Positions 42,135 to 52,129 of a stretch of DNA of 64,000 bases are shown one piece after another. The notes beneath the pieces were generated by a model that was given only the letters and a program-made list of their open reading frames with translations, was not told the origin of the DNA and searched no databases. The DNA comes from Symsagittifera roscoffensis (Eukaryota > Xenacoelomorpha > Acoela > Convolutidae): contig NC_087067.1 of the NCBI RefSeq assembly GCF_963678635.1, positions 46,240,001 to 46,304,000 on the forward strand, in the 5' to 3' direction. The translations under genes were made by a program, and so were the position numbers. Every line of letters starts with the position of its first letter. The stretch's first letter is position 1.

Positions 42135-43024
42135 TTGCTAAACTTTTGAAAATTCAAAGTCAGAACAACTTTTCCCCCTCCAGCGAAAGGAACAAGTCCT
42201 CCAGTTTCTGTGCGCAAGTTCACAGAAATATTGGAAATATTATTGACCAAAAGTTTTTTAAAATCCAAATTACTAAACACTTTACGATGATTCGGTTCAA
42301 TTGTACATGCGTAACCGTTTTTCACTCGACGATTTGTATCAATGACTCGTAAAAGGGGTGCTTTTGTGTCTCCGACTATTTGATAATGAATTATGTGCAG
42401 ATAAATAAACATAAGCTGAGTACCAGCGCATACATCAACGGGATAGTCAGCAATAAGATCTTGGGTAGAGAATGTGCTATGTTTCGTGCTTCCTTGTTTG
42501 TAACCTATATGATAACCAGTTCCATCTCTGACGCCTTTGAATCCAAGTAGACTAGGAATTTGCGGGCTTGAAAAAAATATACCTTCCCAATAATGCAGCC
42601 ATAAGGAAAGATGTTTGGTTATTGGATCTATTACGTAATCCAATTTCTCTAATTCTGTCTTTCGACGAATCTCGTCCAGTATTTGATCAATGCTCGTATA
42701 TTCTCCTTTTGTTATTTTTGCTGTTTCTCCAAGGTAAGGTCTGGAGATCTTGTCTTTCTCAACTTTCATGCTTGCTATAACCCGATCTTTTTTGTAGTAC
42801 ACAATGTTGTTGTCAGTTACGTTGTTTATCTGAGTAAGGAAGGTAATTTCTGTAACTGCTACTCTCCATTCACCTTGCAAATTTATTTCTTCACTCAGGA
42901 GATTTTTGAAGTTGGCCAGAGTGTTATCTTTAAAAACGTTCATTGATGCAGATGAAACTAGGGTAATTGTGAAGGAAGGGGGAACATTATGGGTGAAAAG
43001 GCTGTTGGAAGTGCCCTCAGTCAT
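42131..43024 (-). CDS. Minor capsid protein (penton-like)
   Basis: 297 codons. Polinton minor capsid hallmarks are visible: an N-terminal stretch with NFKNLLSEEINLQGEWRVAV, a middle part of short polar segments, then LIADYPVDVCAGTQLMFIYL and IVGDTKAPLLRVID, and a C-terminal beta-rich part ending in KVVLTLNFQKF. The protein is a single jelly-roll that builds the pentameric vertices. The frame is intact. It lies next to the integrase (8-bp overlap) and the core protein, as in other Polintons. Confidence 0.88.
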   Translation of the reverse strand: MTEGTSNSLFTHNVPPSFTITLVSSASMNVFKDNTLANFKNLLSEEINLQGEWRVAVTEITFLTQINNVTDNNIVYYKKDRVIASMKVEKDKISRPYLGETAKITKGEYTSIDQILDEIRRKTELEKLDYVIDPITKHLSLWLHYWEGIFFSSPQIPSLLGFKGVRDGTGYHIGYKQGSTKHSTFSTQDLIADYPVDVCAGTQLMFIYLHIIHYQIVGDTKAPLLRVIDTNRRVKNGYACTIEPNHRKVFSNLDFKKLLVNNISNISVNLRTETGGLVPFAGGGKVVLTLNFQKFSN

Positions 43025-44237
43025 GATTGTCCTTCTCCAGAACGCGAATTAGTTCAGACTCGTAAAATTTTCCCTCAATCGGTTCTCTGTTAGAATCAAT
43101 CAAATTGTATGTTGGGGGATTTCGTGTTGGTATGTCAAAAACTTCAAACACTTCATCGGTGAACGATTGTTTGTAACCCTTGCGAAAACGTATGTCTACT
43201 TTGGCAAGTCTAACATAATCACCAACATAAAGCTTTGGACGTCGAACTAACTTCAAAGACTGTTCTGCTCTTAATGAAATCAGGCGAGGAACATCTGTTT
43301 TAGTTACTTTATTTGGTGCAAGATTTGTGACACGATTTGTTCTCGAATTAATTGCATTGACAAAATCTTGCAATTTGTCAAGGTATGAGTAAGTCCATTT
43401 ATCCTCCAAGTACTTATAAATAAGATTTTTCAAGGAACGGATATTTCTCTCAGCGAATGCGGACTTTTTCTCGCTCTCTGAGCTATATGTGTTTATGCCT
43501 TTCTTTTTACATAATGCTTCGAAGGACCCTTTAAACTCTGTGCCCTTGTCCACCCATACTTTTTCCGGTTGTTTTGTCGTTATCATTAGTTTGAACGCTT
43601 CTGCTGTTGTAGTAGCATACTTTGATTTCAAGGGTTGCACTCTGAGATAGCGGGACATGCAGTCAACTGCAACAAGCAGATACTTAACATCATGGTTGTA
43701 CTGGGCAAGTTTATCAACAAAGGCCAGATCTAATGACCAGATTTCGTCGATATCGTAAACTATGACCTTGAGTCGCGGCGTTTTTCGGATCACAGTTCGA
43801 TATTTCGTGTAAGCAGGTTCAGTATGAAGGAAATGTTTAACTTTCTTTTGCGACAAATTGCTTGCTTTTATCAAGTTGTTCACACTACCAAATAACGCGG
43901 GACCTTTGTCACTGTATTTAGTTTTCAACAATTTTTCTTCAATCTTGGTAATTTTCCCATTGTTTCGTTTGCGCCTTCGTCTTTTCTGACGTTGGAGAAT
44001 CTGAATCGTTATGGGGCGTTCCGTATGAGTCAGAGCCTTCTTCTGACTCTTTTTCACGTTTTTGGTTTTGGGTTTTTCTATTACCGCTGAGACTTTTTCG
44101 TTTGTGTTTTTTACTTCTCTTAAGGTTTGCACTACTTTTTTCCTGCCAAGTGGGCGAGGTTGAGCGGGTTCTTGAGAGTCCGGGTTCTCGTTTCTCTTGC
44201 GCGTTAATAGGCGCTGACTGAACCGCGTGTTTGGCAT
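43017..44237 (-). CDS. Polinton retroviral-type integrase
   Basis: 406 codons. The DDE core has Asp170 (WSLDLAFVD), Asp230 (VWVDKGTEF) and Glu263 (SAFAERNIRSLK). A basic ~140-residue N-terminal extension lies before the core. An SH3-like C-terminal domain follows (KLYVGDYVRLAKVDIRFRKG, then YNLIDSNREPIEGKFYESEL). It would join the linear element to target DNA with the 6-bp stagger seen at the ends. The first ~100 residues overlap the next upstream frame (43939-44823), so the real start may be downstream, near the Met-poor stretch after 43939, or the gene may be spliced. Confidence 0.93.
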   Translation of the reverse strand: MPNTRFSQRLLTRKRNENPDSQEPAQPRPLGRKKVVQTLREVKNTNEKVSAVIEKPKTKNVKKSQKKALTHTERPITIQILQRQKRRRRKRNNGKITKIEEKLLKTKYSDKGPALFGSVNNLIKASNLSQKKVKHFLHTEPAYTKYRTVIRKTPRLKVIVYDIDEIWSLDLAFVDKLAQYNHDVKYLLVAVDCMSRYLRVQPLKSKYATTTAEAFKLMITTKQPEKVWVDKGTEFKGSFEALCKKKGINTYSSESEKKSAFAERNIRSLKNLIYKYLEDKWTYSYLDKLQDFVNAINSRTNRVTNLAPNKVTKTDVPRLISLRAEQSLKLVRRPKLYVGDYVRLAKVDIRFRKGYKQSFTDEVFEVFDIPTRNPPTYNLIDSNREPIEGKFYESELIRVLEKDNHD

Positions 44238-44823
44238 TTCGATTTATTACCAGGTTTTCATTCAAGTTGAGAGCAGTTAAAATGTTAATGAACGCCGGAT
44301 TGTGTAATTTTTTCGTTGGTTGTTGTATGTCGTATAAAAATATTGTAGCTTTAATTCCTGTTGGTACTTTATCTACATATATTACCTCATTGTCACGGTT
44401 TATGGTTACTCTTTCTGAATTTTCTATGATTTCAAGTACGGTTTTTGCTCTAACAAATTTTTTGTCTTCTAAAACTTGTAACTGTGCTAAAATGCTTTCG
44501 GTATGTCTATTGTGTTTCTCTTCTAGTATTTCGTCTTTAACACGTTCGACCGGTACTTCTTCATCGTCCGTTAACAGTTTAAGCTGTTCTTGTTGGGGCT
44601 CAACATTATCCGTAAATGTTTCCTTCGTTGCAGTAGTCTTACTAGTTTGTGGAGGTAATTGGGGTCTAAGCCGGTTAAGATAGGACAGTTGAGCATTTTT
44701 ATGTTTAATATTATTATCATGAAGAACACGTGCAGCATATGGCTGCTCTTTAACATATAAGTGTTTCGGAATTAAAATGAATTCTTCAGCAGTCATCATT
44801 AAGTTGTGAGGTACTTGAAACAT
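43939..44823 (-). CDS. Polinton protein of unknown function upstream of integrase
   Basis: 294 codons. The N-terminal part begins MFQVPHNLMMTAEEFILIPKHLYVKEQPYA, typical of the protein often found beside integrase in Polintons. A helical middle follows (TESILAQLQVLEDKKFVRAK) with NPAFINILTALNLNENLVI, then a Lys/Ser-rich tail that overlaps the integrase frame by 299 bp. The overlapped tail is low complexity and one of the two overlapping readings is probably not used. No biochemical role is known to me. Confidence 0.65.
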   Translation of the reverse strand: MFQVPHNLMMTAEEFILIPKHLYVKEQPYAARVLHDNNIKHKNAQLSYLNRLRPQLPPQTSKTTATKETFTDNVEPQQEQLKLLTDDEEVPVERVKDEILEEKHNRHTESILAQLQVLEDKKFVRAKTVLEIIENSERVTINRDNEVIYVDKVPTGIKATIFLYDIQQPTKKLHNPAFINILTALNLNENLVINRNAKHAVQSAPINAQEKREPGLSRTRSTSPTWQEKSSANLKRSKKHKRKSLSGNRKTQNQKREKESEEGSDSYGTPHNDSDSPTSEKTKAQTKQWENYQD

Positions 44824-45104
44824 AAATAAAGTATTTGTCGAACTAAATGGAAGCCTTCTTTACTCAAAATAATTGCACGTTTTTTGACAACACTGGTTTT
44901 TGGAGTTATTAAGTATTTGTATGCTGTCTCGAATCGTTCGATGTTTGCGATTTTAACGGGTACGTTTCCATTGACTACATTGAGCAAACATTCACAAATA
45001 AGTGTTATGATCTCACGATTTGAAGTTTTTCTAATTAATCTTCTTAGCTGGTCAGGTTTCAGTTGTACCATATGCCGCAGAATAGATAAGTTTTTCTTTT
45101 TCAT
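44799..45104 (-). CDS. Small helical Polinton protein
   Basis: 101 codons. The pattern is RHMVQLKPDQLRRLIRKTS, then LICECLLNVVNGNVPV, then YKYLITPKTSVVKKRAIILS and a short Gly-containing end. I recognise this as a conserved small gene next to the packaging ATPase in many animal Polintons and adintoviruses. The function is not established; a basic DNA-binding or core role fits its charge. It overlaps the ATPase by 53 bp and the next gene by 25 bp. Confidence 0.6.
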   Translation of the reverse strand: MKKKNLSILRHMVQLKPDQLRRLIRKTSNREIITLICECLLNVVNGNVPVKIANIERFETAYKYLITPKTSVVKKRAIILSKEGFHLVRQILYLCFKYLTT

Positions 45105-45807
45105 TTGTGATTGGAGTAGTTTCTGTTTCAGATAAGGGTAAATAAAAAACTGTTGGCCCAGTTGGTGTGATATTTGAACAATATCTCAAACAATCTGATG
45201 TACGGGGGTCCAAGTCGATTGAAAGATGTCCAAAAGAGTCTCTGGTAGCTAATTCGTAACAGTTTCTCAAAAATTTTGATACATTCAATTGTCTTCCTAA
45301 AAGATCTAGTTGCTGAACGTCGCGAGGCGATTTGAACAGAATGATGTGTGAAGTGTTCAAATCAATCGTACGCGACCATCGACTTTGTTGAAACAAGTTA
45401 TGCTTAACATATATTACATCTATCCCTCTATGTCTACCCGCTGTCGCTAACCTAACAAATTCCTTGTCATTATAGATGTCTTCACATGAATCATCGAAAA
45501 CTAGAAGAACATTTTCTAATTTTCTCACAGATTCGAATCCGTCGAATTTCATGAACTCCACATTCACTTCGCGAGAAGACACTTTTACTGAGAATGCAGG
45601 TTGCATTTCTTCGTTAAGATATAGAACGGTTCCAAATTTAGGGTAAAAAGTATTTCCCATCAGAAGTTTCAAAATTAACTCAGTTTTTCCGGATCCTGAA
45701 GGTCCCACTATCGCCATAAAAATTCTTGTCGAAGTATCAATCACTTTATTCATATTCTTGGATTTGGTAGTACGTAACCAACCAAGCCTGATAAAATCGA
45801 GAACCAA
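45052..45807 (-). CDS. FtsK/A32-like packaging ATPase
   Basis: 251 codons. Walker A is GPSGSGKT at residues 35-42 and Walker B is LLVFDD at 101-106. A following LATAGRHRGIDVIYVKHNLF stretch matches the sensor/arginine region of Polinton and virophage packaging ATPases. The enzyme would pump DNA into preformed capsids. The frame is intact. It overlaps the membrane protein gene by 62 bp on its upstream side and the small helical gene downstream. Confidence 0.93.
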   Translation of the reverse strand: MVLDFIRLGWLRTTKSKNMNKVIDTSTRIFMAIVGPSGSGKTELILKLLMGNTFYPKFGTVLYLNEEMQPAFSVKVSSREVNVEFMKFDGFESVRKLENVLLVFDDSCEDIYNDKEFVRLATAGRHRGIDVIYVKHNLFQQSRWSRTIDLNTSHIILFKSPRDVQQLDLLGRQLNVSKFLRNCYELATRDSFGHLSIDLDPRTSDCLRYCSNITPTGPTVFYLPLSETETTPITNEKEKLIYSAAYGTTET

Positions 45808-46033
45808 TTGACGTTTCTTCGCAACTTAATTTAGTGAAAGAAAGTTTGAGAATGCAGAAAAGTAGTAAAATTAGAATTACTACCATTTGCGCAACAAAAA
45901 CTAATTCAGACCTTGGCAAAGTTACATTGTTACAAAACTTCCATGATTTTTTTTCACTGTTAGTCTCGTTATAAACAAACTCTGTTACTAATGTTGCGTC
46001 AGGTTCATCTACTGCTGTTGTTGCTTCTGACAT
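45746..46033 (-). CDS. Small single-pass membrane protein
   Basis: 95 codons with one strong hydrophobic segment (LVFVAQMVVILILLLFCILK, about residues 44-63) preceded by a polar Thr/Glu-rich head with two NxT sites (NET near 38 and NVT further on). A small membrane protein containing a P(R/K)SEL(V/I)F motif before its membrane span is a regular neighbour of the Polinton ATPase. It might sit in an internal virion membrane or help egress; this is inference. Confidence 0.6.
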   Translation of the reverse strand: MSEATTAVDEPDATLVTEFVYNETNSEKKSWKFCNNVTLPRSELVFVAQMVVILILLLFCILKLSFTKLSCEETSIGSRFYQAWLVTYYQIQEYE

Positions 46034-46105
46034 TTGAGAAACTATTTATTCTACAGACTGTGTTAGACTTTTTCTCTCTGTGAATGAAGCTTGTAAAAAA
46101 TTAAA

Positions 46106-46610
46106 TTACTTTTGAGAACAGTAAGAAATTTCATAACGTGTGAAATCTCTATCATTTATGTCATGCATTTCTAAAACAAAGTTTGCTGGGATATTTGCAG
46201 TTTTTTTGTAGTACATTATTTTCTTCACAGTATCCTCTTTCACAATCGTCTTAATCTCATCTGGCAATTCACTGCTGTTTAGATCCATCTGAACTCCTGG
46301 CTGACGTTTGGGTACTAAGACTAGTTCGGGAAGATATACTCCTCGCTTGCTGGCTAACATTTCTGATAAACTTGAATCGCTGGAAGTATACAAATTGATC
46401 AATAACTGGAAAAAACCTCTTCAACGTAGACAACTCTTCTTCGGAAATTATTATTTGCTCCTTCCTCTGAACAATTTGGCCACTGCAATCAATACGCTCT
46501 ATTCTCGTTAATGAAATTTTAATATCACCCTCTGGAGTCATCCACGCACAAAGCATTGAATTTGGTGATAGGTATGTCTCCACTTTCGCTGATCTCTCGC
46601 TGTTGTTCAT
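46106..46610 (-). CDS. Polinton gene in two overlapping frames, unknown
   Basis: An upstream frame (46269-46610, 113 codons) has VETYLSPNSMLCAWMTPEGD, then IKISLTRIERI...QRKEQIIISEEELSTLKRF. A downstream frame (46106-46402, 98 codons) has RGVYLPELVLVPKRQPGV and NIPANFVLEMHDINDRDFTR. They may be exons of one gene. The strand-Lys-strand-helix order of the upstream frame loosely recalls a PC4 fold, but weakly. It lies between the membrane protein and the Cys/His-rich protein. Confidence 0.4.
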
Positions 46611-46968
46611 TTTTCAACCAATCATAAAAAACCTTGGTTTTCTTCAGGGCACAATGATTCCTGGAGTTGTAATGTGGAATATGTTTATTGCAACTTGGAT
46701 AATTTTTAAAATATAAGTTTTCAACCCGAGGACAGCCCAAATCATCTAGGTTTTCAATCTTTCGGTCCAAGTACTTGGCCAAAAATTCTGTCTTTTCTTT
46801 TCCTTTAGCGTAAAAAACGGCACCGGGATTTCTCAGCACAAAACTCTGAAGTATTTGATTCAAGTTTATATAAAGATAATCACCGTTTTCCCAATGGAGA
46901 CCGTGTAAATAATTTGTTAACCAGTTGTAAGCTTTTTGTTCAAGCTTTGGTAGTATATTGAAATTCAC
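46525..46968 (-). CDS. Cys/His-rich protein, possibly exonuclease-related
   Basis: 147 codons. NPGAVFYAKGKEKTEFLAKY is followed by NLDDLGCPRVENL, then CNKHIPHYNSRNHCALKKT and YDWLKNE. The layout (K.EFL...L......LGCP......C..H......CAL......WL) resembles the C-terminal half of a family of invertebrate RNase H-fold exonuclease-like proteins that I have seen without a firm name. The N-terminal catalytic DEDD part is absent, so activity is unlikely from this frame alone. It overlaps the next gene's region by 86 bp. Confidence 0.4.
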   Translation of the reverse strand: MNFNILPKLEQKAYNWLTNYLHGLHWENGDYLYINLNQILQSFVLRNPGAVFYAKGKEKTEFLAKYLDRKIENLDDLGCPRVENLYFKNYPSCNKHIPHYNSRNHCALKKTKVFYDWLKNEQQREISESGDIPITKFNALCVDDSRG

Positions 46969-47086
46969 TGGAGGTAGGAAAATGAGTCGATCGCTGTAGT
47001 CTGAAGTTGTTATTGCTAATATTTAACCACAAAGGCGTTTTTCTTGTAACGAAAGCCTTCCACGTCAAGCACAACTGATCTCTCGC

Positions 47087-47521
47087 CTAGCATTCTAGTA
47101 AATGATAAACTTCTGGTTTTTTCAACTTAATGAAAAGGCAGAACGCTATTCCACTCAAATGTCCCAATAAGCTGTTGTTACAGTTCCAGGGCAACATGTA
47201 ACAGTACGTGGGACCCTGTTGATAAAATTCGTGTATAAATCCGGCCGCATCGTGCAAAATAGCGTGCAATCGTAAAATTTTGGAATTTTTCAAGTATTTG
47301 TCCCAGGAAGAGTTATCAATACCAATCAAGCCACCATAAGGTCTCAACTTAATTAAAATGTCGTAGTTAAGGTTATCAGAACTAACAAAAAACAGAGAAC
47401 ATGCAGCTAGAAAATAGTTGCGTCGGTTAGAATTATCAGGATAAGTTTGTTTCAAAGACGTATAAATTTCGTGAATTATTTTCAAATCAATAGGAGTTAC
47501 TCTGCTTTTTTGCAATTTCAT
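47087..47521 (-). CDS. Unknown Polinton protein, 144 codons
   Basis: Mixed helical protein with LRLHAILHDAAGFIHEFYQQ, then GPTYCYMLPWNCNN and GHLSGIAFCLF. The HAILHDAAG and NSLLGHLSG segments look conserved in style but I do not recognise the family. It overlaps the first gene of the cluster by 35 bp and runs in the same direction, so both probably share an operon-like transcript or close promoters. Confidence 0.5.
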   Translation of the reverse strand: MKLQKSRVTPIDLKIIHEIYTSLKQTYPDNSNRRNYFLAACSLFFVSSDNLNYDILIKLRPYGGLIGIDNSSWDKYLKNSKILRLHAILHDAAGFIHEFYQQGPTYCYMLPWNCNNSLLGHLSGIAFCLFIKLKKPEVYHLLEC

Positions 47522-48056
47522 TATTTATTTTTTCCAACACCTCTCCAACCTGCTGAATTTCAAGCCAGTGGAAATAAAAGTGACCTTGCAAATACCATTT
47601 AGTCTCATTAAGATAACGGTGGTAAATAATTAAATAAACCACCGGAAGTTTTTTGTATTTTGATAGCTTGTTGAAACATAGACCGATTTTTCTCTCCAAG
47701 TCTTTATCAACCCTTTTTGAGGTAAAATCAAACGAATAGTCGAATACGTTTTCATAATCAGCAAAATTCAAATCGCTCACAGTACCATACTGTTGTTTTG
47801 TAGAAATGCACCAAGAGATTTGTTGAAGCTCACTCAAATAAAATTGTTCTTTGAAAATTAACTCGTATTCTTTCTTTGAAAATTCCTTTGCCCTTTCTAG
47901 GAAGACGACGTAGCGTTCATTACTAAATTTGAAAAATGAGTTTTTTTCTGCGGTTGAAAACACTCCTAATTGTAAATGCTCATTATCAATATCTTCAGTA
48001 CACCAAGTTCCCTCTAACTTCATTTTTTTTATTTCAAAATTTGTCAAATTTATCAT
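47487..48056 (-). CDS. Unknown Polinton protein, first gene at right end
   Basis: 189 codons. KLEGTWCTEDIDNEHLQLGV, LSELQQISWCISTKQQYGTV and YLQGHFYFHWLEIQQVGE are the most distinctive segments. It is rich in aromatic and charged residues with no membrane span. It is the first gene inside the right terminal repeat, 286 bp from it, transcribed inward. No family is recognised. Confidence 0.5.
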   Translation of the reverse strand: MINLTNFEIKKMKLEGTWCTEDIDNEHLQLGVFSTAEKNSFFKFSNERYVVFLERAKEFSKKEYELIFKEQFYLSELQQISWCISTKQQYGTVSDLNFADYENVFDYSFDFTSKRVDKDLERKIGLCFNKLSKYKKLPVVYLIIYHRYLNETKWYLQGHFYFHWLEIQQVGEVLEKINNEIAKKQSNSY

Positions 48057-48341
48057 TTGGTATATTTTGCCCAGAAACGGCCGCCGCCTTTTGAGAGTAA
48101 TTTCAATTTACTGCCTTTTCACCATAAAATTTAGGTCAAGTTAAGGAATTAGTTTACTGCTGCCAACAGTTAAGCTACGCTGCCAAATTGGCCGGCTCAT
48201 TTTTATTATATACCATAAAAGTCAATTCCCCGTTCACTAACAAATTTCAACTAGGTCGAAAGTTCATTTGCCCGAAACAAATATAACAATTAACATGATT
48301 CATATAATTAACCAGGACCAATAATTAGGACCCAAAAAATT
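48057..48341. other. Upstream region of right-end Polinton genes
   Basis: 285 bp of AT-rich DNA between the first gene and the terminal repeat; it must hold the promoter for the minus-strand cluster. No motif stands out. Confidence 0.35.
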
Positions 48342-48582
48342 GGAATTAGAAAGAATTTTGTATCGTGTCCCTTGTTGTTAAGCTAAACTTAGCAAGATCC
48401 TAACTAGGGGGTCTTCTGCTTTTTGGGTGGAAAATTTCTTTCGCTTACAAAATCCTAGGATAGGGGTCCTCCAAAAAATTAAGGACCCCTTTCCTAGGAT
48501 TTTGCTTTACGTGAGGACCCCCCCCCCCCCTTAGGAAGGACCCCCCCCCCCCTTAGGATCCGGGACACGATACAATACTACT
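48342..48582 (-). repeat. Polinton right terminal inverted repeat
   Basis: Inverted partner of 30313-30550, ending ...CAATACTACT. It has the same internal palindrome and the same C-runs (as the complement of the left G-runs). It differs mainly near its inner end. Confidence 0.93.
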
Positions 48583-48588
48583 ACGGAA
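48583..48588. repeat. Polinton target-site duplication, right
   Basis: ACGGAA directly after the terminal repeat; identical to 30307-30312. Confidence 0.92.
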
Positions 48589-49010
48589 GGTCATAAAGTT
48601 ACATAATAAAACAAATCACACCATTCCCCAGCAGGAAAAAAATTAAAATTTTTTCAAATTAGTCTATAACTAATTCTATATGCATCCATTTCCATATACA
48701 CAAATTCTATATACATAAAAATTTTGTGACGATGACTTCAATTTTAGTTGCAATTACTATCAAAATCTTCTAACGCCTTTCTTTAATCTGAATCGATGGT
48801 CGACGAAATATCGCTCGCGTTGTCTGTGTCCTTCTCATACGGAGAGCACCTAGGTTTCGGTCTAAGTGGGGAGCTAGTTGTCGCTGAGTCCTAAGGTACA
48901 GATTGTACTGCTCCCACTGGGGTGTTTTGGCGGATGAACACGTGTCACGTGAGCGTTGTCTCGGCTAACAGTGGCTGCTTCTTAGGTGAGTCCAATGAAA
49001 CTAGACTAAT

Positions 49011-49167
49011 AAACTGTACAATTTTGACTTCAAAGGAGTCAAAATGTCCGAGGTTGACCAGCATGAATAGCCTTGAGGAGAGAAGATGGTGACCTTAGTA
49101 CTCTCATCCGAAACTGTAGCTATCGCGTCATCAATTTCCTTTTCGGCCAAGTTATCATCCTATCTCC
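49011..49167 (+). repeat. Direct repeat copy 1
   Basis: About 157 bp matching 50224-50382 at roughly 85-90% (shared: GACTTCAAAGGAGTCAAAAT and GTCCGAGGTTGACCAGCATG). A TATCTCCGTTCTCTGTAAAA tag follows this copy and precedes the other. It lies within the decayed minus-strand Ty3-like element. Confidence 0.85.
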
Positions 49168-50223
49168 GTTCTCTGTAAAATTTTGGGGGTCCCGCGTTTC
49201 GTCTGCGTCTGAGCGTTAGTTTTATTGGGGTTTGAACCAACGATGGTTCTTCAAAGTGGCTGCCTAGAAATATTGGATCGGATGGCGTGCCTCTAGATGT
49301 GGTTGATCCTGGCAGCATATCGACATGATAGCGACTGACGGTTCGCTTGTATTCGATGTGTCAGTGAAGGTAATTTTCTCTCCACCTGTAATACTCAAGT
49401 CAACTTTTTATCGGTTACCAAATCGTTGCAAAATGGAGCATTGTTTCTCGATACGTCATTGCAGTAGTCATCTATCAACCCAACCTACTTTAGGTTTAAC
49501 GAAGAAATAGAAATAGAACCTGGGGTATTGTGGAGGGTACAGTATCCTTTTTCCAGCTAAACTAGGCAAACTGTTAATGTCACCACCCATGGTTGTCGAT
49601 ATATTGCAATTTTTGAGGGACCAGGAAGTATTTTCACTCTAAAGGCTAAGCTCGATTTACGTGAACAATTGCCATTTTCGAGTGTGATCGTGTGGCCCGA
49701 GGTTTCGATGATTGCTTCTTTGACGGGGTTAAAGTATTGTTCTCCATTTTTTCGGTTCGCGATCTTTCTATAAAGTTTACCCCCAGACTTCGATTTTGGT
49801 TGGGCCAATCGTCGGCGATGAGCTTCTGGTAGACGAATTGTAACATTTCTTGATTGTAACGATGCCAAGGGAAATTAATTTTCTGAATATGAGGAAGAAT
49901 CTATATTTGCGTAAGCATACCCGTCATCAGGAAGTTCCCATTTTTTGGCCCGCTGGTCTGACAGGACTGACTTTCCTTGATCTAAACGATTATCAAAGGA
50001 TATTAGTTTCTTCCACCTTGTGTTAGCGGTTCGATTGAGGTTTTTTTCAAAAGGAGTGCATCCAATAGTAGGTTGTCAATAGTTCTCAAATTCCAAATGA
50101 TTTTTTTCGATTTAGGTATTTAAAGTCAGCTTTGGTCATTCGTTCGACTTGGCCAATAATTTAGTTTTAACTGTATTACAGTTATCTCCGTTCTCTGTAA
50201 AAATATGGGGGTCCCCAGACTAC

Positions 50224-50382
50224 AAAACTGTACACATTTGACTTCAAAGGAGTCAAAATGTCCGAGGTTGACCAGCATGAATAGCCTTGAAGAGGGGAGA
50301 AGGCGGCGTTAGTACTCGTATCCAAAACTGTGGCCATCGCGTCATCAGTTTCTTTTCCGGCCAGGTTATCAACCTATCTCCG
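50224..50382 (+). repeat. Direct repeat copy 2
   Basis: Partner of 49011-49167, same orientation, 1.2 kb away. The origin is unclear. Confidence 0.85.
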
Positions 50383-52129
50383 ATAGATCTACGAACTCCA
50401 GCTGTACAATAAATATTTTTAATCTTAGTTTTTTTTGCATAAAAGTTTAAAACTGTGAGATAAAAAGAAAAACCCATGATCGTTCTAATTTTACGTTGGA
50501 ATCCATAAGATGTCAATAGTTGTTAGGAAATGAAATGACGCTGTTTGAAGAAGTAATATCAACTACCAGCGCAGACGTAAGTTTGGTAAAATAACCGATG
50601 CAAAAAAGAACGTTCTTCTTCGCTCAACAGAAAGAGTTCAATGGACCGGCAAAGTCTAAAGTTATTTCCTCGTTCGAAAAAAAAATCGGAAGTTAGACCG
50701 TGTTCCAACCCAACAAAATTTTGAGGTTCATAGCAGCTTTTACGCACCGATAGCTTGACTTGCCGTGATGGTAATTTTTTCTATAAAAGTGTAGCCACCA
50801 GATGATTTCGGCCAGGAATTTGATTCCGAACTGACCGGGGTGGGTTTCAAGTCGCATCGAAGTACCACCAGTTTGTTGTCAGGAATTAAGAGCTCCTCCT
50901 TGCATGGAAATCTTTTGCATAGTTCTTGATATAGGATCCAAGAATACCCATTAGTCGGCCGTTTTTAGTTGTAATAATGATATCCCATTCAATCTTGTCC
51001 TCCCTTGTCATTATCTGTTGTAACCTGTTTGAGCAATGATTTTCTGGGACTGTGGGAGAGGTCGGTTGTACTAGGAGTGCTTTCCAATGTTTTGAGAGAG
51101 AGAGAGAGAGGCGGGCTCGCTGTGTAAGGATTTGTTTTTTTAGGCCATGTTATGCCCTTCTGGAACAAAATTTAAACGTTCGGAAACTTTGATTTTTTCT
51201 GATTCTACGTTATTCATTTTCTGGAAAAATTTTTTTTAGGCATAATTAAAAAAACGGGGACTTGTCTGCAGAGGAAATTCTTTTGAAATTAAATTTTGAG
51301 TTGTGTAGAAGTGAGGAATTTGATGAACAATTTTCAGAAGTAACATGAGAATTTTTACAGACTTTGATCGACTGAGCAAGACACCAAACAATAGCATCAA
51401 CATATCTCAGCTTGAAAGCGGTCAATGAGCTCTCGATAAAATTTCGCCCGACGGGAGACTTGTATCTACAATTGCTTTTGCATCGATTGACGGTCAATTA
51501 ACGGAACAGTTACTTATAGAATTAGAATTGAATGTTTTTGATAAGAAAATTGTTTGATTCTTTGTTGCAGTGAAATGAGGTTGAAGTTTTTCCTGAAGAA
51601 AGTCCGGATTAAAGATCGGTAAAGCCCTTTTTCTTCCCCGGTGAAAAATTAAAACCAAATGGTAAAACTCTGTTTACTCAACAGGTTTGACTACTGTGGA
51701 TCGCTTTAATATTGAGGTTTGCAAAAAACTCTGAAAATAAAGCATTTCATATTGTGAGACGGAAAGTTAGTTTCAAGAATACTCTCAGACCTATACTACA
51801 TTTAACAGTTCTTTTCGCTAGCCAAAGACTTTATTTCGTCGCTCATTAAAAATCTTAAAGTGAAAGCGTTAAGTTTCTACTCTCCTCATTGGAGTTGTTC
51901 AAGGGTAGCACCCAATCCTTTTAGAGAGGCGTCTGTCTTCTATGTTTTTTTTCTTAATGTCAATTTGGCTATTCTCAGTAAAATGCACAATTACTTTCTT
52001 CATTTTTATGAAGGCAATAGGTGGTACTCTGGTTTTTTATATAGCAGGGGACGCAAAATTGAACTGAGCAGAGAAAAAATTGAGACCAATTTTACTTAAT
52101 GGCTTGTCGCTCCGAAGAATGAACGAAGT

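Larger units (their letters stand above)
30313..48582 (-). mobile_element. Polinton/Maverick element
   Basis: 18,270 bp bounded by inverted repeats beginning AGTAGTATTG and by a 6-bp target duplication. The core set is present: protein-primed PolB, integrase, adenain-like protease, packaging ATPase, major and minor capsid proteins. Almost all of it is transcribed right to left. The terminal repeats are roughly 90% identical and several genes are broken (about five breaks in all), so it is a moderately old, probably immobile copy. A 3.7-kb inverted-repeat-bounded segment with plus-strand genes is inserted between the protease and PolB modules. Confidence 0.96.
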
